64,000 nucleotides of DNA from Allium sativum (GCA_030737875.1 CM060922.1:226965835-227029834); one strand, 5' to 3'. Shown: positions 12,430 through 23,076, counted from the stretch's first letter. Numbers and translations are program-made. Notes: generated by a model not told the origin, from the letters alone.

Positions 12430-13505
12430 AGTTGGAAAATCATTATTTTAACCTGACGTGACTAAAGATATTTATTGATAGCGACTAACGATTTTATTTA
12501 GTGTCTATCGCTATTTTGAATGCTGTTTATTGGCTCCTGTGCTCACATACAAACTCCATTTGTGACGCGAATGGACGTCATGATACAATTTGACGTTACG
12601 GTCCTAATGAAACTTGTTTCGTCGAATTCCGAGTCCGTTTGCTCAAACAGCGCTCGTTTACGTCCAAATGATCGTTTTATTTGTATTTTATTTTGCCACG
12701 CTCACAGAATAACTCCGATTGACGCGCAACTTGAAATCTAGCAGTAATTTACTATTGCGGTCTTAATAGGCTTTGTTTCGCCGAAAACAGAGGTCGTTTG
12801 AATAAAGGCCCTTTTCAAAGGTCCGATTTACATAAAAATAAACCAATTTTAAAATACCTCAATATAAAAATAATAAAATATTAAAATTGGCCATAAACGA
12901 CCAGAATTTTATATACTACTAAAATAAAATAGCTTGGATTGAGTTTGAAGCCAAATCGATATTATATATATTTAAAAACCCTTTATTTAATATAAATAAA
13001 CGTTATAATTTATAAAGAAATTCCATAGCGACTATTTTAAAATTTGATTTGGACATAAAACAAAATCTATAACATGAAAACTCGATTTTTTCTTCCATTA
13101 GAAAAATATTATCCAACTGATTCGGACGTTTCTTGTTTCGAGGAAATTCGACTAATATTGGATCATGTACAGCTGTTTAAAGTTCAAAACGCCATATTAC
13201 GAACTGTCGTGCCGCTGCAGCTCGTTTTATAATTAAATTACAAAATAATTATTCAGTCGTCGTTTACAAACGAAATCGCTAATATAAATCAATATAAATC
13301 ACATTTAAACCATTTTAAATTATCCTTTCACATTATACAGCAAATTCAGCATTTTCCAAATATTTTGGAATTAAAATATTATTATATTATTAATATAAAT
13401 AAATATTCAAAATAAAATGGTTAAAATCGATTATACAAACTCAAATCAATATTTTAAATAAATAAAATATTTCTAATAATTGGCCAGAAAATACGGGACG
13501 TTACA

Positions 13506-13510
13506 TCTCC
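13506..13510. repeat. Target-site duplication of element A, right copy
   Basis: TCTCC directly after the terminal GTTACA, matching 414-418. The following 'CAACGGTTCTTATC' resumes family B sequence. Confidence 0.88.
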
Positions 13511-14360
13511 CAACGGTTCTTATCCCCTTTTTAACTCATACCGAGGTGTGAGGCTCACGAATTAACACTATACACAAAGCCGCGCTATATTAAAGTTGTG
13601 CTTTGATCATCAACCACAAGACTCTGCTTTTCAACAAAAGCCTTGATCACTGCATCTCCGCATGCCACACAAGCAATTCACTACATGCGATTGACTTCTA
13701 TCGATATACAACCTCTGAGCTCGTACGTCTCAGAGAAGGGTGTTAGGCAAGAGAATAAATTCTCCGCTACTAAACAGATGTATATTTAATAGAGATCGAT
13801 CAGCACAGAATAAAATCCAATGTCAGACACACATCCATTTACAAGTTTGTTCTAGGTCTGAACGAAACCGGAGGCACCTTATTCCTCGTTCCACATGTCC
13901 AATGCAGAAGAGAGGCCCTCGCACATCCGGACAATCAACAAGTACGTCCAGACCACTACCACTGTAACCTCGTCAAGGGAGCTACCCATATCTAAGGCAT
14001 CAATAACAACCTACACTATGTGAAGATCACCGGTCTTGCACCGTCTTCATATCTTTGACTTTTATTCGTCGATCAATTATTTGAAATGAGAATTAACTCA
14101 GCCTTTTCAAATAATTCACGTATATTAGAATTCAATTCAATTCTTTCCATGGTTAAATTATTCGACATCCACATTTCAATTCTTTAATATAATTTTCATG
14201 TCAAACACATTCAACCATAAAACATCAAGCAAACCAAGTAAAATCGGTTTATTTACATTCCATATTGCTTATAATATTTTATAACGATATATCGCTATTT
14301 TTATTTATTTAAAAATAGCTCTATTTAATTAAACGACGTTACAGATCGTGCCGTGGCACT

Positions 14361-14802
14361 GGCGCTGTTTTTCTTCAGATTTTTTTTACACATATATGAA
14401 AATCTAACCGTTGGATCTTAACAAAATTTATATCTTTGGAAAGATCTCTCCAAAGCGAACCCAACGGTTTCGGTTTTGGGAAAATCCAATGGTCGGATCT
14501 CTCGGTATAATAGTTTAAAATTACGATTCCAAAACACAAACTGCCACGCGCGATTCGTTTTATTTAATATATGTATATATATATATATATAATCCATTCT
14601 GGCGCTGTTTTTATTCAGATTTGAATTAAACATTTCACACAATCCAACCATTGGATCTTAACAAATTTTATATCGTTGGAAAGATTTTTCCAAAGCGAAC
14701 CCAACGGTTCCAGTTTCGGGAAAATCCTATGGTCGGATCTCTCGGTATAATCGTTTAAAGTTACGATTTAAAACACGAACTGTAGCGGCTCGACTCGTTT
14801 TA

Positions 14803-14846
<44 letters not shown>

Positions 14847-14848
14847 CA
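14361..14848. repeat. 240-bp tandem duplication, two copies, each ending in (TA)n
   Basis: 'GGCGCTGTTTTT' occurs at 14361 and 14601, followed in both by matching blocks such as 'CCAAAGCGAACCCAACGGTT' and 'GGTCGGATCTCTCGGTATAA'. Each unit ends in a TA microsatellite (about 14563-14591 and 14811-14842). B2 has a single, diverged counterpart near 40190-40430, so the duplication is private to B1 or was lost in B2. Confidence 0.85.
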
Positions 14849-15524
14849 TTCCACAATTCCTATATCATTTTCACTTCAAATATTTCAATAACGCCGTTAA
14901 ATTTCAGATAATTCCGCCATAAACCCCTTCGTACGGGAAGGGATTTGGAAATTTATCGGGCTGTATTAGGAACCCAATAAATCCTAAAAAGCATACGCAT
15001 ATTTATAGTGATATATTCTTATGTCCACATGGGAGTGTGTATAGATCATAACTCCAGAGAATAAATTCTCGTCACCCTATAAATGGTTTTTGTGCCTTAA
15101 TGACTAGAGAGACGTGATTATTGTCAACTCCAGACCCGTGTGGTTTTTTTTTTATTAATATGGCAATTTACCGTTACATTTTTTATAGTCCATATCAGTC
15201 TTCTGTTCAACCTGAAATATAGTCATCGCCATACAAGCCTCTCGCTTGTATGGTAAATCTTCAACCTCGTCACATAAGCTCCAAATGATTATGTGGTATA
15301 TGATAGAGTATGATATCTTCACGCATTATGCCATGTAGTGTAGTTCAAAATTAATTGTTACTATCCTATGGAGACGTTTATGATTTCACACAGAACAACC
15401 AGCACTCTGCATCCAATGGCATTCACAGGAGTTTATGTAATAATAAAATTGCGCATCCAACTCATTAAGGCTTACCTATTTGTCGGGCACGCAAATAAAT
15501 TCTTTACTCAACAGCTAATACATT

Positions 15525-16095
15525 CCCCTGTTCAACATATGTATATATATGCAGAACTAAGCTACAAATAATATTTCTAGCGAACAAATGTTTATTTCAA
15601 CACACGGTTATTTTTAACACTTCACACATTATATAAAAATGATATTTTTGGCGAACAAAAATATGTTTCAACACATGTGTATTTTATTTAGTTCATATAC
15701 GTGATAAAAATGATATTTTTATCGTTCAAAATATTTATTCAACATATGAGTGTTTTAGCACTACATATTCACAATAAAAATGTTAATTTTATTGTTCACT
15801 CCTTTTCCTTACCACATGAATATTTTCAGAACTTCATATACACAATAAAAATGTTAATTTTATTGTTTCCACAATTTATTCAACACATGAATATTTTATA
15901 TAGTTCATACATATAATAAAAGTGTTATTTTTGTCGTTAAAACAATTTATTTAAAACACGAATATTTTATATACTTCATATACAAGATAAAAATGTTATT
16001 TCTATCTTTTAAAGAATTTATTCAACACATGAATATTTCATATACTTCAGACGCATAATACAAATATGATTTTTATTATCTAAACAATTAATTCG
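15525..16095. repeat. About 70-bp minisatellite, roughly eight units
   Basis: The core 'TTCAACACATGAATATTTTA' recurs with variations at about 15532, 15600, 15670, 15741, 15811, 15882, 15952 and 16022, a steady 70-71 bp period. Each unit also holds 'ATAAAAATGTTATTTTTAT'-like sequence. The B2 copy carries a shorter, differently spaced run of 'CATGTGTTGAAATAAA' at 39377-39465. Confidence 0.85.
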
Positions 16096-16892
16096 ACAGA
16101 TGAACAGAATTCAACACATGAAAATAATTCAAACACATTAATATTACTGAAAATTTCAGCAGCATAACGGAAGGGGTTTTAAAACCAGCACCGTTCCTAG
16201 TACGGCTCCTCGCACTACCTTAGGCCTCGCGGCGTTCCATAAGGGGCTTATCTAAATGATCTAAGATCAATTTCATATCATATGAACTTTCCACAAATAA
16301 TTCCAATTCGTTTTCAACCACAAACAATTATTTTCAACCATAATCCATCATTCTCAACCATTCGCATTGTCAACAAATTTTCACGCCAATCACTATCAAT
16401 TTATATCATCCATGGTTTGTAGACGAGGGGAGTATGTGTATATATATATATATATATTCGTATATAAATATATTTCATTTCCATTTCTACTCCTTTTCAA
16501 CACATATATGATTTATACAACGCATGTATAGTTTATACATCGCTTATATAACTTATACAATGCCCATACATGAGGTCTACAACGCGTATATAATTTATCT
16601 TTCGCTTATATAATTTATACAACGTATTTCCATTCCATATTTGAATTTAGAAGTCTCGTATCGCTTTTAGTCTTCTGTCTTCACTGCTCTGCAATCCAGT
16701 CCAGTCATCTTCATGCCTGTAACAAATAGAAAAACACACACAGAAGACTGCAACAAAAATAAAAATTAAATACAAGCAAATAAAAAATTATTTTTAAATT
16801 TTATTGCCTCAGAATTACGGTGTGTTTCTCATCATTTTTCTAGACTTGGTCTGATATGCAGGGACATAAAATCAGTCTGATGGCTGTATATA

Positions 16893-16918
16893 CACACGTG
16901 TATAGATATACACGTGTG
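16893..16918. promoter_or_regulatory. Perfect 12-bp-arm palindrome with two G-boxes (CACGTG)
   Basis: CACACGTGTATA and TATACACGTGTG are separated by GA. Each arm holds CACGTG, the plant G-box bound by bZIP and bHLH factors. The 3' LTR version near 23768-23790 has lost the right CACGTG. A regulatory role is an inference from the motif alone. Confidence 0.4.
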
Positions 16919-18091
16919 CACTGCCACGCTAATCAGTATGCATCTGAGGAGTAGCCACAAGGACCATCTCAACCCAGTGCACAAATAAAAATGGTGATAA
17001 AACATTCAAGTCATTAAACACAACTAGGTCGAGCCCAAGCAACAATATGGCAAAGCAACACATCAACAAATTCAAGCAGATTACAAGATTCAAGAGGCCA
17101 GAGAAATGGCTCAGCACAATGATACAAGACTGTGTGCAATCTGGACATGCACAAGTGTGGAACTAGTCAAGTAAAGTCAATAAAACAAGTCTAAGTGATA
17201 CATACATCACCATAGTTCAGGTTAAGCTATATGTGAACAAGTGTCAAGTTCAAGTACAAAATCTTTCAAGTGTATAATGTGAATACATGGTCAAGTATGG
17301 TGCAGCCCAAATACAAGTTTTCATTTCAGCATATACATGGTAATGTACACATAAGTACATATGTTCATTCATGGCCAAGTTACACTGGAGAAGTGCACCT
17401 GCATCGAAATGGACCAACTAATTACAAAAGATATTTCAGTTTTAAAGGAAGAGGATACAACAAGTAAAAGTGAAATGAATCAGGATCATGGAGATACAAA
17501 TATGATCAACACAGGTGCTTGGTGAGTCAAGTGAATACTGCATGGCTCAATAATGCAAGTAAAATCAACATAGCATTCACAAGTAAAGTTCAAAAGAGAT
17601 GTGCTTACTGCATGATCAATTCCAGAAAATAACATATGACATTGGACATTGCCAAGGATTGGAGATGCAGCTCAATGGTGTTTCAGGTACACGTAAACAA
17701 TGGTGGTACCAGTCAAACATAGGAGCTAATACTGTACGGATCAAGTGAGAAAGTGATCGAGACAGTGGTGAAGCTAGCACCAAGTTCACACAAAAATTTC
17801 AAGTGACAAAACCAAACAAGTTGGCAAGCTAATGTGATTCAAGAAACTACAAATGCAACATGTTCACACAACAAACTCAAACCATGTTAACAACGAGAAG
17901 TGCACCAATTTACTAAAGTTTCTGGCCAAGATAATCTAGTACAAGTTCTATGGTGAAGCCGGTCTAGCCAACATTTACAAGTTAAGCCAAGTTAATGACG
18001 CAAAACACATTAGAAAGTCAGAGTGGTTCAAGATGGCATCAATTTTTAACTTGAGCAAAGACAGGCCAATATAGTGGAACCCAAGCTAGTG

Positions 18092-18184
18092 GTCGAGCAG
18101 TATAACTATGGTGTACACAGCATGATGTCAAATAAGGAAGAATAACAAAAAGTCGAGCAGTATAACTTTGGTATACACAGCATG
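18092..18184. repeat. 33-bp direct repeat, 60-bp period, in element C LTR
   Basis: 'GTCGAGCAGTATAACT' followed by 'TGGTATACACAGCATG' occurs at 18092-18124 and 18152-18184 with few changes. The same pair is kept in the 3' LTR near 24964-25057, so the duplication predates insertion. Confidence 0.8.
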
Positions 18185-18578
18185 TTTCAAGCTCAAAAAT
18201 TTATCAAGTCTTAGATGTGTTCAATGGCAAGTAAAATTATAGAGCATCTGTTCGAATCAGTTTCTTTTATGGATAAATTCAAACCCAAATTTCAAAATAT
18301 ATTTCAAGAAGTCATAGTTTAAATTCTGGGAGTATATACGAAATATATAAGGAAGATTTAAATTTCCAAATTCTTGCACAAAGTTCCAAAAATCAAGGGA
18401 TTGATTCAAAGTAGGAAATTCAAGGTTAAAATATACAGGTTATCACAAGTTTATCCCAAAAGTTTGAACATTTCAAACTTAAATCATTCAAAGTCGTGGA
18501 TCTCAAGCTCCAATATTTTCGTATATATCATAACCAAATCAACATATCGAAATCAGAGATATTTAAGGATTTTAATCC

Positions 18579-18586
18579 TATAAATA
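18579..18586 (+). promoter_or_regulatory. TATA box, element C 5' LTR
   Basis: TATAAATA in the context CCTATAAATACACC, about 0.8 kb before the LTR end. A transcription start near 18610 would place 'CATCGGCAG' at the beginning of R. It is conserved in the other LTR at 25450-25457. Confidence 0.6.
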
Positions 18587-19392
18587 CACCAATCATCATC
18601 GGCAGATAATCATCCAAGTTCAAGCACAATCAAAGAAGAAATTCGAACTAAAAATCATACCAGAGAACAAGCAAGTAACTTGGATCCAGATCGAAGCATC
18701 TGAAAGCAACATCGAAGTCGAGCATCAGAGAATCGCACTCCACCATCACTCAAGCGCAGAGATTTGGGATTAAAGAAAAACCCTATCTTTCATCAAAGCC
18801 GCCATTTTTTATTTCCAGAGAGAGATCAAAGAGACCGAGCAAAAGTGATGGGTGAAGCACAATTGGAAGATGGCCGGCCAAGTTTGATGAAAAGGGCTAA
18901 GGACTAAAACTTGGGTTTTTATTCAAAGGGGATAAGAACTTTAGTGTTTTATTTAAAACAAACTAGGGTTTTGTTTAAAGTTTCTTTTCAAATTGTTTTT
19001 TATTTGTTTAAATTTGTATTCGTCTTTAGAGTTTTCTAGTTTTACTCTAAGACTAGGGAGATGAATTATGGGATTTGTAATTCGGGGAAATCTGGTTTCG
19101 GGGATAGAAACCAGTGCAAGGTTTTGAGCGTAGGGTTAAGAATAGTTGGGAGCGAGTGTCACGAGTTTACAGGGGATTGTAAGCGTAGAGATTGTTTTAA
19201 CTCCTAGTAGAAACCTTGGGGAATGCAGCAGTAGGCAGGGTTTTGCCAAAGCTGGGTATATCTGTATGTTATTTATTTTCCGCATTTATTCTGATTATTA
19301 TATGTGCTGTGATTATTTAATTACTCTATGAAAATCTGCGATAAATCCTATTCACCCCCCCCCCCCTCTAGGGTTAATTTAGATCCTACAAG

Positions 19393-19408
19393 TGGTATCG
19401 GAGCAGAT
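19393..19408 (+). other. Primer-binding site of element C (initiator Met tRNA)
   Basis: TGGTATCGGAGCAGAT starts two bases after the LTR end at 19390. It matches the canonical TGGTATCAGAGC with one change. Confidence 0.8.
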
Positions 19409-19436
19409 ATTTTAATTTTATTTTAACTCTAGAGTC

Positions 19437-20462
19437 ATGAATCTGCCTAATAACGCTTTTTCTAAGGGTCAGTCCATAGCTAGGCCACCAATGTTTAATG
19501 GAACTGATTATGCATATTGGAAATCTAGGATGCAAATTTATTTGAGTTCAGTCGATTATGATGTATGGGATATTATTGAAACGGGTTATAGATCTCCCAC
19601 TGTTATTGTTAGTGGTGTTGAAATTCCTAAATCAAAAGACTGGTGGGATGCTAATGATAAAAATTATTTTCAACCAATGCCAAAGCGATGAATGCTTTAA
19701 TCTGTGCTCTTGATAAAACTAAATTTAATTGAATTTCTCATTGTGAAACTGCGTAGGAAATATGGCATACATTGGAGGTCACACACGAAGGAACATCTCA
19801 AGTGAAGGAATCTCGTCTCACTTTCTCAGCAACGAATATGAAAATTTCTCTATGCAAAAAGACGAAGATAAAAGAGATGTATGGACGCTTTTCATCACTA
19901 GTCTACAATGCAAAAGCTCTTGGCAAAACTTATACTGAAGTGGAATTGATCAGAAAAAATATTGAGAGTGCTACCAATGAATTTTGAAGCTAAGGTGACG
20001 GCAATTCAAGAATCAAAAGATCTGAATAAAGTTAGCATGGAAGAGTTGATCAGAAATCTGATTGCTTACGTGATGGAGTTAAAAGCAAGAGAAGAACGAA
20101 AGGATTCTGAATCAAAGAAAAAGGCGATTGCTCTAAATAATTCTGTTGAATGTAATAATGATGATCCCGCTGAAGAGCTAACCATGGTTTTGAGAAAGTG
20201 GGCCAAAGGAAATTACAAGGAACAAAAGAAGGATTCAAAAACTAAAAAGTCCAAAAGTTCAGACGATGAAGTGTTTTGCTACAATTGCAAGAAACCCGGA
20301 CATATTAAACCAAATTGCCCACAGCTTAAAAATGAAAAGAGTAAGAAGTTCAAAAGGAAGAAGAAGGCTTTTGCTGCTACATGGGATGACGAAGAAGGAG
20401 AAGAAGTTCCTAAAAGTGATGAAGAGGAAGAAAATTTGTGTCTTATGGCTCAATCTGATTAG
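19437..20462 (+). pseudogene. Broken copia gag (element C)
   Basis: This is a capsid/nucleocapsid gene of SIRE-like copia. The N-terminal part (19437-19691) reads MNLPNNAFSKGQSIARPP and contains the usual 'F-N-G-x-[DN]-Y-x-x-W' gag motif (FNGTDYAYW). The frame is then broken by a frameshift near 19683, stops near 19730 and 19753, and further shifts around 19820-19985. The last piece (19962-20462) keeps NFEAKVTAIQESKDLNKVSM, a zinc knuckle CYNCKKPGHIKPNC (CX2CX4HX4C) and an acidic tail. The pieces are colinear with one ancestral gag, so this is one decayed gene. Confidence 0.82.
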
Positions 20463-20524
20463 GAAATTAGTGAAGAGGATTCAACTGAGGTATCGAATTT
20501 TACTTATAAAGAATTAATTTTAAT

Positions 20525-20953
20525 GTGTCACGATCTCACAAAAACATTGATTCCTTTGAACTAAAAGTTAAGAAATTGAAATCTGATAGGTCAAAACTAG
20601 TTCAAGAAAATAACAGTTTAGAAATAAAACTTGAAAAAGTTAAGAATTCACCGCTTTCAGAATGCGAAAAATGTCAAATTTTGAGTAATGATCCTTTGAA
20701 ATTCAAAACTGATTTTGAATTACTTAAAAGTGAAAACGAGAATTGGAAAAACGAAAATCGTGATTTTGAGAAGGAGATTGAAAAGTTTAGAGAATCTGAA
20801 AAACTTGATTTTGAAAAGCGAAAACAATTTAAAATTGAAATTTCTATGTCCAATGCTAAAATCAAAGCACTAGAAAACAAAAATTTATTTTTAAAACAAA
20901 CTAATGCTGAAGAGAGAAAAATCGCTATTAATTGTAGTTCAGATTTAAAATAG
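20525..20953 (+). pseudogene. Coiled-coil continuation of copia gag (element C), 142 codons
   Basis: A Lys/Glu-rich, Leu/Phe-heptad sequence with 'CEKCQILSND' near residue 50 and long predicted helices on both sides. It lies 60 bp downstream of the zinc-knuckle frame, separated by a stop (TAG at 20460). SIRE-type Gag proteins often carry a long coiled coil after the knuckle, so I read this as the rest of the same gene. The start Met is arbitrary. Confidence 0.6.
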
Positions 20954-21156
20954 CGATCTTAAATTTAAAATTCAATGACTTGAGTCAGCTTTGACTAAAT
21001 TTTTCAAAGGAAAGAAATCGTTAAATATGTTGTTAATAAATTAATTTTTTGTTCAGAATAAAAGGGACTTGGTTTTGGATTTGATCCAGTTGAAAAGCAA
21101 AATCCTAATGATTTTAAAAATCCTTAAATGGCTTTGAAATTGATTAAATTGAAATT

Positions 21157-21417
21157 TTGAACTCTAATAATTTCAAAGGGATTTTAAATCATGAACGATA
21201 TGAAAGCTCGTTTACAAACAATGCAATTAAACGAATTTGGATTCCAAAAAATAATAAAATGAATTTGAATAAATCTAAACAAATTCGGGTTCCAAAGGGT
21301 ATGCTAGTGGATAGTAATGGATTGTTATATAAACGGGTTTGGGTACCAAAACTTGTAAACGAAGATAAGAGTGGTAAAACAACTTTTGTTAGACCACTCG
21401 ATCATATAAACATTTAG
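21157..21417 (+). pseudogene. gag-pol junction remnant (element C), 86 codons
   Basis: It contains two spaced 'WxPK/VPK' motifs (KRIWIPKNNK and KRVWVPKLVN), typical of the linker before protease in SIRE-like polyproteins. The frame ends at a stop at 21415. No protease D-S/T-G motif follows, so the pol gene is missing from here on. Confidence 0.5.
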
Positions 21418-22399
21418 GTACCGTGGGAGGCTAAGGAACAACTGTACTTAAGTGAGATAAAATTCAAATTGATTCATATTACCGAATTATTTGGAGTTTC
21501 TTAGCCATAGATTCTGAGTTGGAGATTCATTGGTTCACATTGATTATGGTAAGATAGGTATGATCTCTAAACATTTGTTTTTTATTTTATTTCCTTTTAA
21601 TTTTTTATTTTATGCTGATTTATGTTGATTGACTAGTTGAGAAAATTTAATTTTTTACTTGGCTTGATTTTGAAACATTCATTAATTTCCTAGATTATAA
21701 AAAATTTGACTTTTTCTCAAGTGATTTCAAATAATTATCTTCGGATTTGATCGTTGACAGTTTCTTGCACTTATTTAAAAAACTCTCTGAAAAATTCACT
21801 TGTGATTCTTTCTTTGAAAATGATCTTGTGCTGCACTGATAAAGAAATTGATTTGATTCATTTGAATATCTTGGTGACTGGACGATAAATTGAAAAACAA
21901 GTGATTAAAAATCTTTAAATTCCATAGACAATTGAATTAAATATATAAATGTTGTTAAAATTGTCTAGAAGCAATTAACATTAGAATTAATAAAAAATTC
22001 TATATTCTACTGAATGATTTTTGAAACTGATTTTCAAACTTGCATTGATAATTTTTTCAAAACTCCTCTTGAAATTGATATTTTCAATTTTAAAATTATT
22101 ATTTGATTATTTATTCAAAAATTGAAATTATTGATTGATTTGAACCGTTTTATGACTCATCAAAATTACTAATAGATTTATGAAATTGTGATGAGTTGTG
22201 ACTATGGTATAATTCATAACTAGAGGTGATGTTATTTTAAATCTCATGATGATTGGACAGATTTTATAATATCTTTGAATTAGAGCTTATTTCACAACCA
22301 TCTTCTATATCTACCATATTTCTGTCATACATCATGGTTTTATTTAATTTGGGGAGTTCTAATTATTCTTGGAAAAAAAATTATCCTTGGTATTCACTC

Positions 22400-22567
22400 T
22401 CATTTAAAAGTCCTTGCGGTTATGCGTGGGTGAATTACCTTAATCTCTATGTGCTTCCATTCTCACTTAAAAGACCTTTGGGCTGTGCATGGATGGAACT
22501 CATCCGAGAGGATAAAGTTGAGCTACTACTAATCCCATTTAAAAGACCGTTGGGTTATGCGTGGTTA
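22400..22567 (+). repeat. Triplicated in-frame motif, (S/P)-F/L-K-x-P-x-G-x-A-W
   Basis: DNA of the form 'TTTAAAAGaCCtTtGGGtTAT' followed by GCGTGG/GCATGG occurs three times, near 22400, 22465 and 22533. All three fall in one reading frame and translate as SFKSPCGYAW, SLKRPLGCAW and PFKRPLGYAW. The spacers are unrelated, so only the motif is repeated. Function is unknown. Confidence 0.6.
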
Positions 22568-23061
22568 CTAAGTGCTTAACACATTGAGCATATTTAAAAT
22601 CTTCAAAATTCGTATTCAAATATTCAATTTTTATTGAACTCTCCTTGTTCTATAAATCCATCGTAAATCCATTCATTCTGAAAGTGAAATTTGCTTATAA
22701 TTTAAAGATTATTATGGTTTTTGTTTGATTAAATGGGATTTAAAATATATATTCTCTCTCTTAATTTGAATTTATGTTTATGGTCTATATTCATCACTGT
22801 TTCGATTTCTATTATCCTTTTGATGATAACAAAAGGGGGAGAATGGTCAAGATTTTGATTGATGAGTATTTAATTCAAAAATATTTTATGATTGGAAATT
22901 GAATATCTAGAGGGAGAATGGTCAATTAGATTTCATCATTCATATTTTTCCATATATATAGGGGGAGTTCAGTTATAGGGGGAGCTAATAAATAAGGGAA
23001 GTTCAATATTCACTGTCAAACACATTTATTGTGCTCAAAAACTTTTATTTGTTTGTCATCA

Positions 23062-23076
23062 TCAAAAGGGGGAGAT
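23062..23076 (+). other. Polypurine tract of element C
   Basis: TCAAAAGGGGGAGAT lies directly before the 3' LTR start TGTTGTACATG at 23077. Four similar purine tracts lie upstream, between about 22830 and 22990. Confidence 0.75.

Larger units (their letters stand above)
419..13505 (-). mobile_element. Element A: giant-LTR, minimal-internal Ty3/gypsy (Tekay-like) retrotransposon
   Basis: This is a complete 13.1-kb element. Two directly repeated LTRs (419-6423 and 7439-13505), each bounded by TGTAAC...GTTACA, flank a 1015-bp internal region, and the whole is bracketed by TCTCC duplications. Orientation is minus: on that strand a Met-tRNA-like primer site follows the right (5') LTR, and a polypurine tract precedes the left (3') LTR. 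The tract has the form CGAG-ACGAAATTT...AAGGGGG, typical of Tekay/Del chromoviruses. No gag, protease, RT, RNase H or integrase is visible between the LTRs, so it is non-autonomous. The LTRs look about 95% identical by eye, differing in scattered substitutions, a (TA)n expansion at 9221 and a roughly 30-bp insertion near 10050. The lineage call rests on the terminal motifs only. Confidence 0.88.
7439..13505 (-). repeat. Element A 5' LTR (6067 bp)
   Basis: This is the upstream LTR on the minus strand, TGTAACGTCCCG at 13505 to GGGTCGTTACA at 7439. It is colinear with 419-6423. Main differences are the (TA)n tract at 9221-9256, a roughly 30-bp insertion near 10050-10090, and small indels around 13380. 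The TATA-like box is at 12422-12429 and the GC-rich island at about 11690-12240. Confidence 0.87.
13511..16670 (-). mobile_element. LTR family B, copy B1, middle segment
   Basis: The reverse complement is colinear with about 39.3-42.08 kb of B2. Shared blocks include the 'GAGGCTCGCGAATC' region near 13550, the 'GATCTCTATTAAATAT' block near 13790 and the 'AACGGT' block near 14400-14750. It contains a 240-bp tandem duplication and a 70-bp minisatellite. Its left edge is the insertion point of element A; its right edge abuts the truncated 5' LTR of element C. No coding sequence is supported. Confidence 0.65.
16671..19390 (+). repeat. Element C 5' LTR, lacking its first 468 bp
   Basis: Alignment to the 3' LTR begins at 'TCTTCTGTCTTCACTG' (16671 versus 23545) and continues to the shared end TAGATCCTACA. 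The part matching 23077-23544, which includes the LTR start TGTTGTACATG, is gone. Within it are a TATA box (18579), a G-box palindrome (16893), a 33-bp direct repeat (18092) and a C-homopolymer just before the end (about 19357-19367). Confidence 0.85.
21418..23076 (+). other. Element C 3' internal region, pol deleted, with repeated motifs
   Basis: This 1.66-kb AT-rich stretch stands where about 4 kb of pol would be expected. It holds three copies of a roughly 30-bp motif (about 22400-22567) and a ladder of GGGGGAG tracts (about 22830-23076). No integrase, RT or RNase H motif is visible on either strand. A 108-codon frame (22253-22579) spans the triplicated motif. Confidence 0.65.

Noticed and set aside
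419..13505. Tandem duplication of a 7-kb segment
   Set aside because: The two long copies are bounded by TG...CA, flank a primer site and polypurine tract, and the unit is framed by a 5-bp duplication, so they are LTRs of one element.
20050..20453. Minus-strand frames under the copia gag
   Set aside because: Antisense shadows of the zinc-knuckle region; hydrophobic because the sense strand is Lys-rich.
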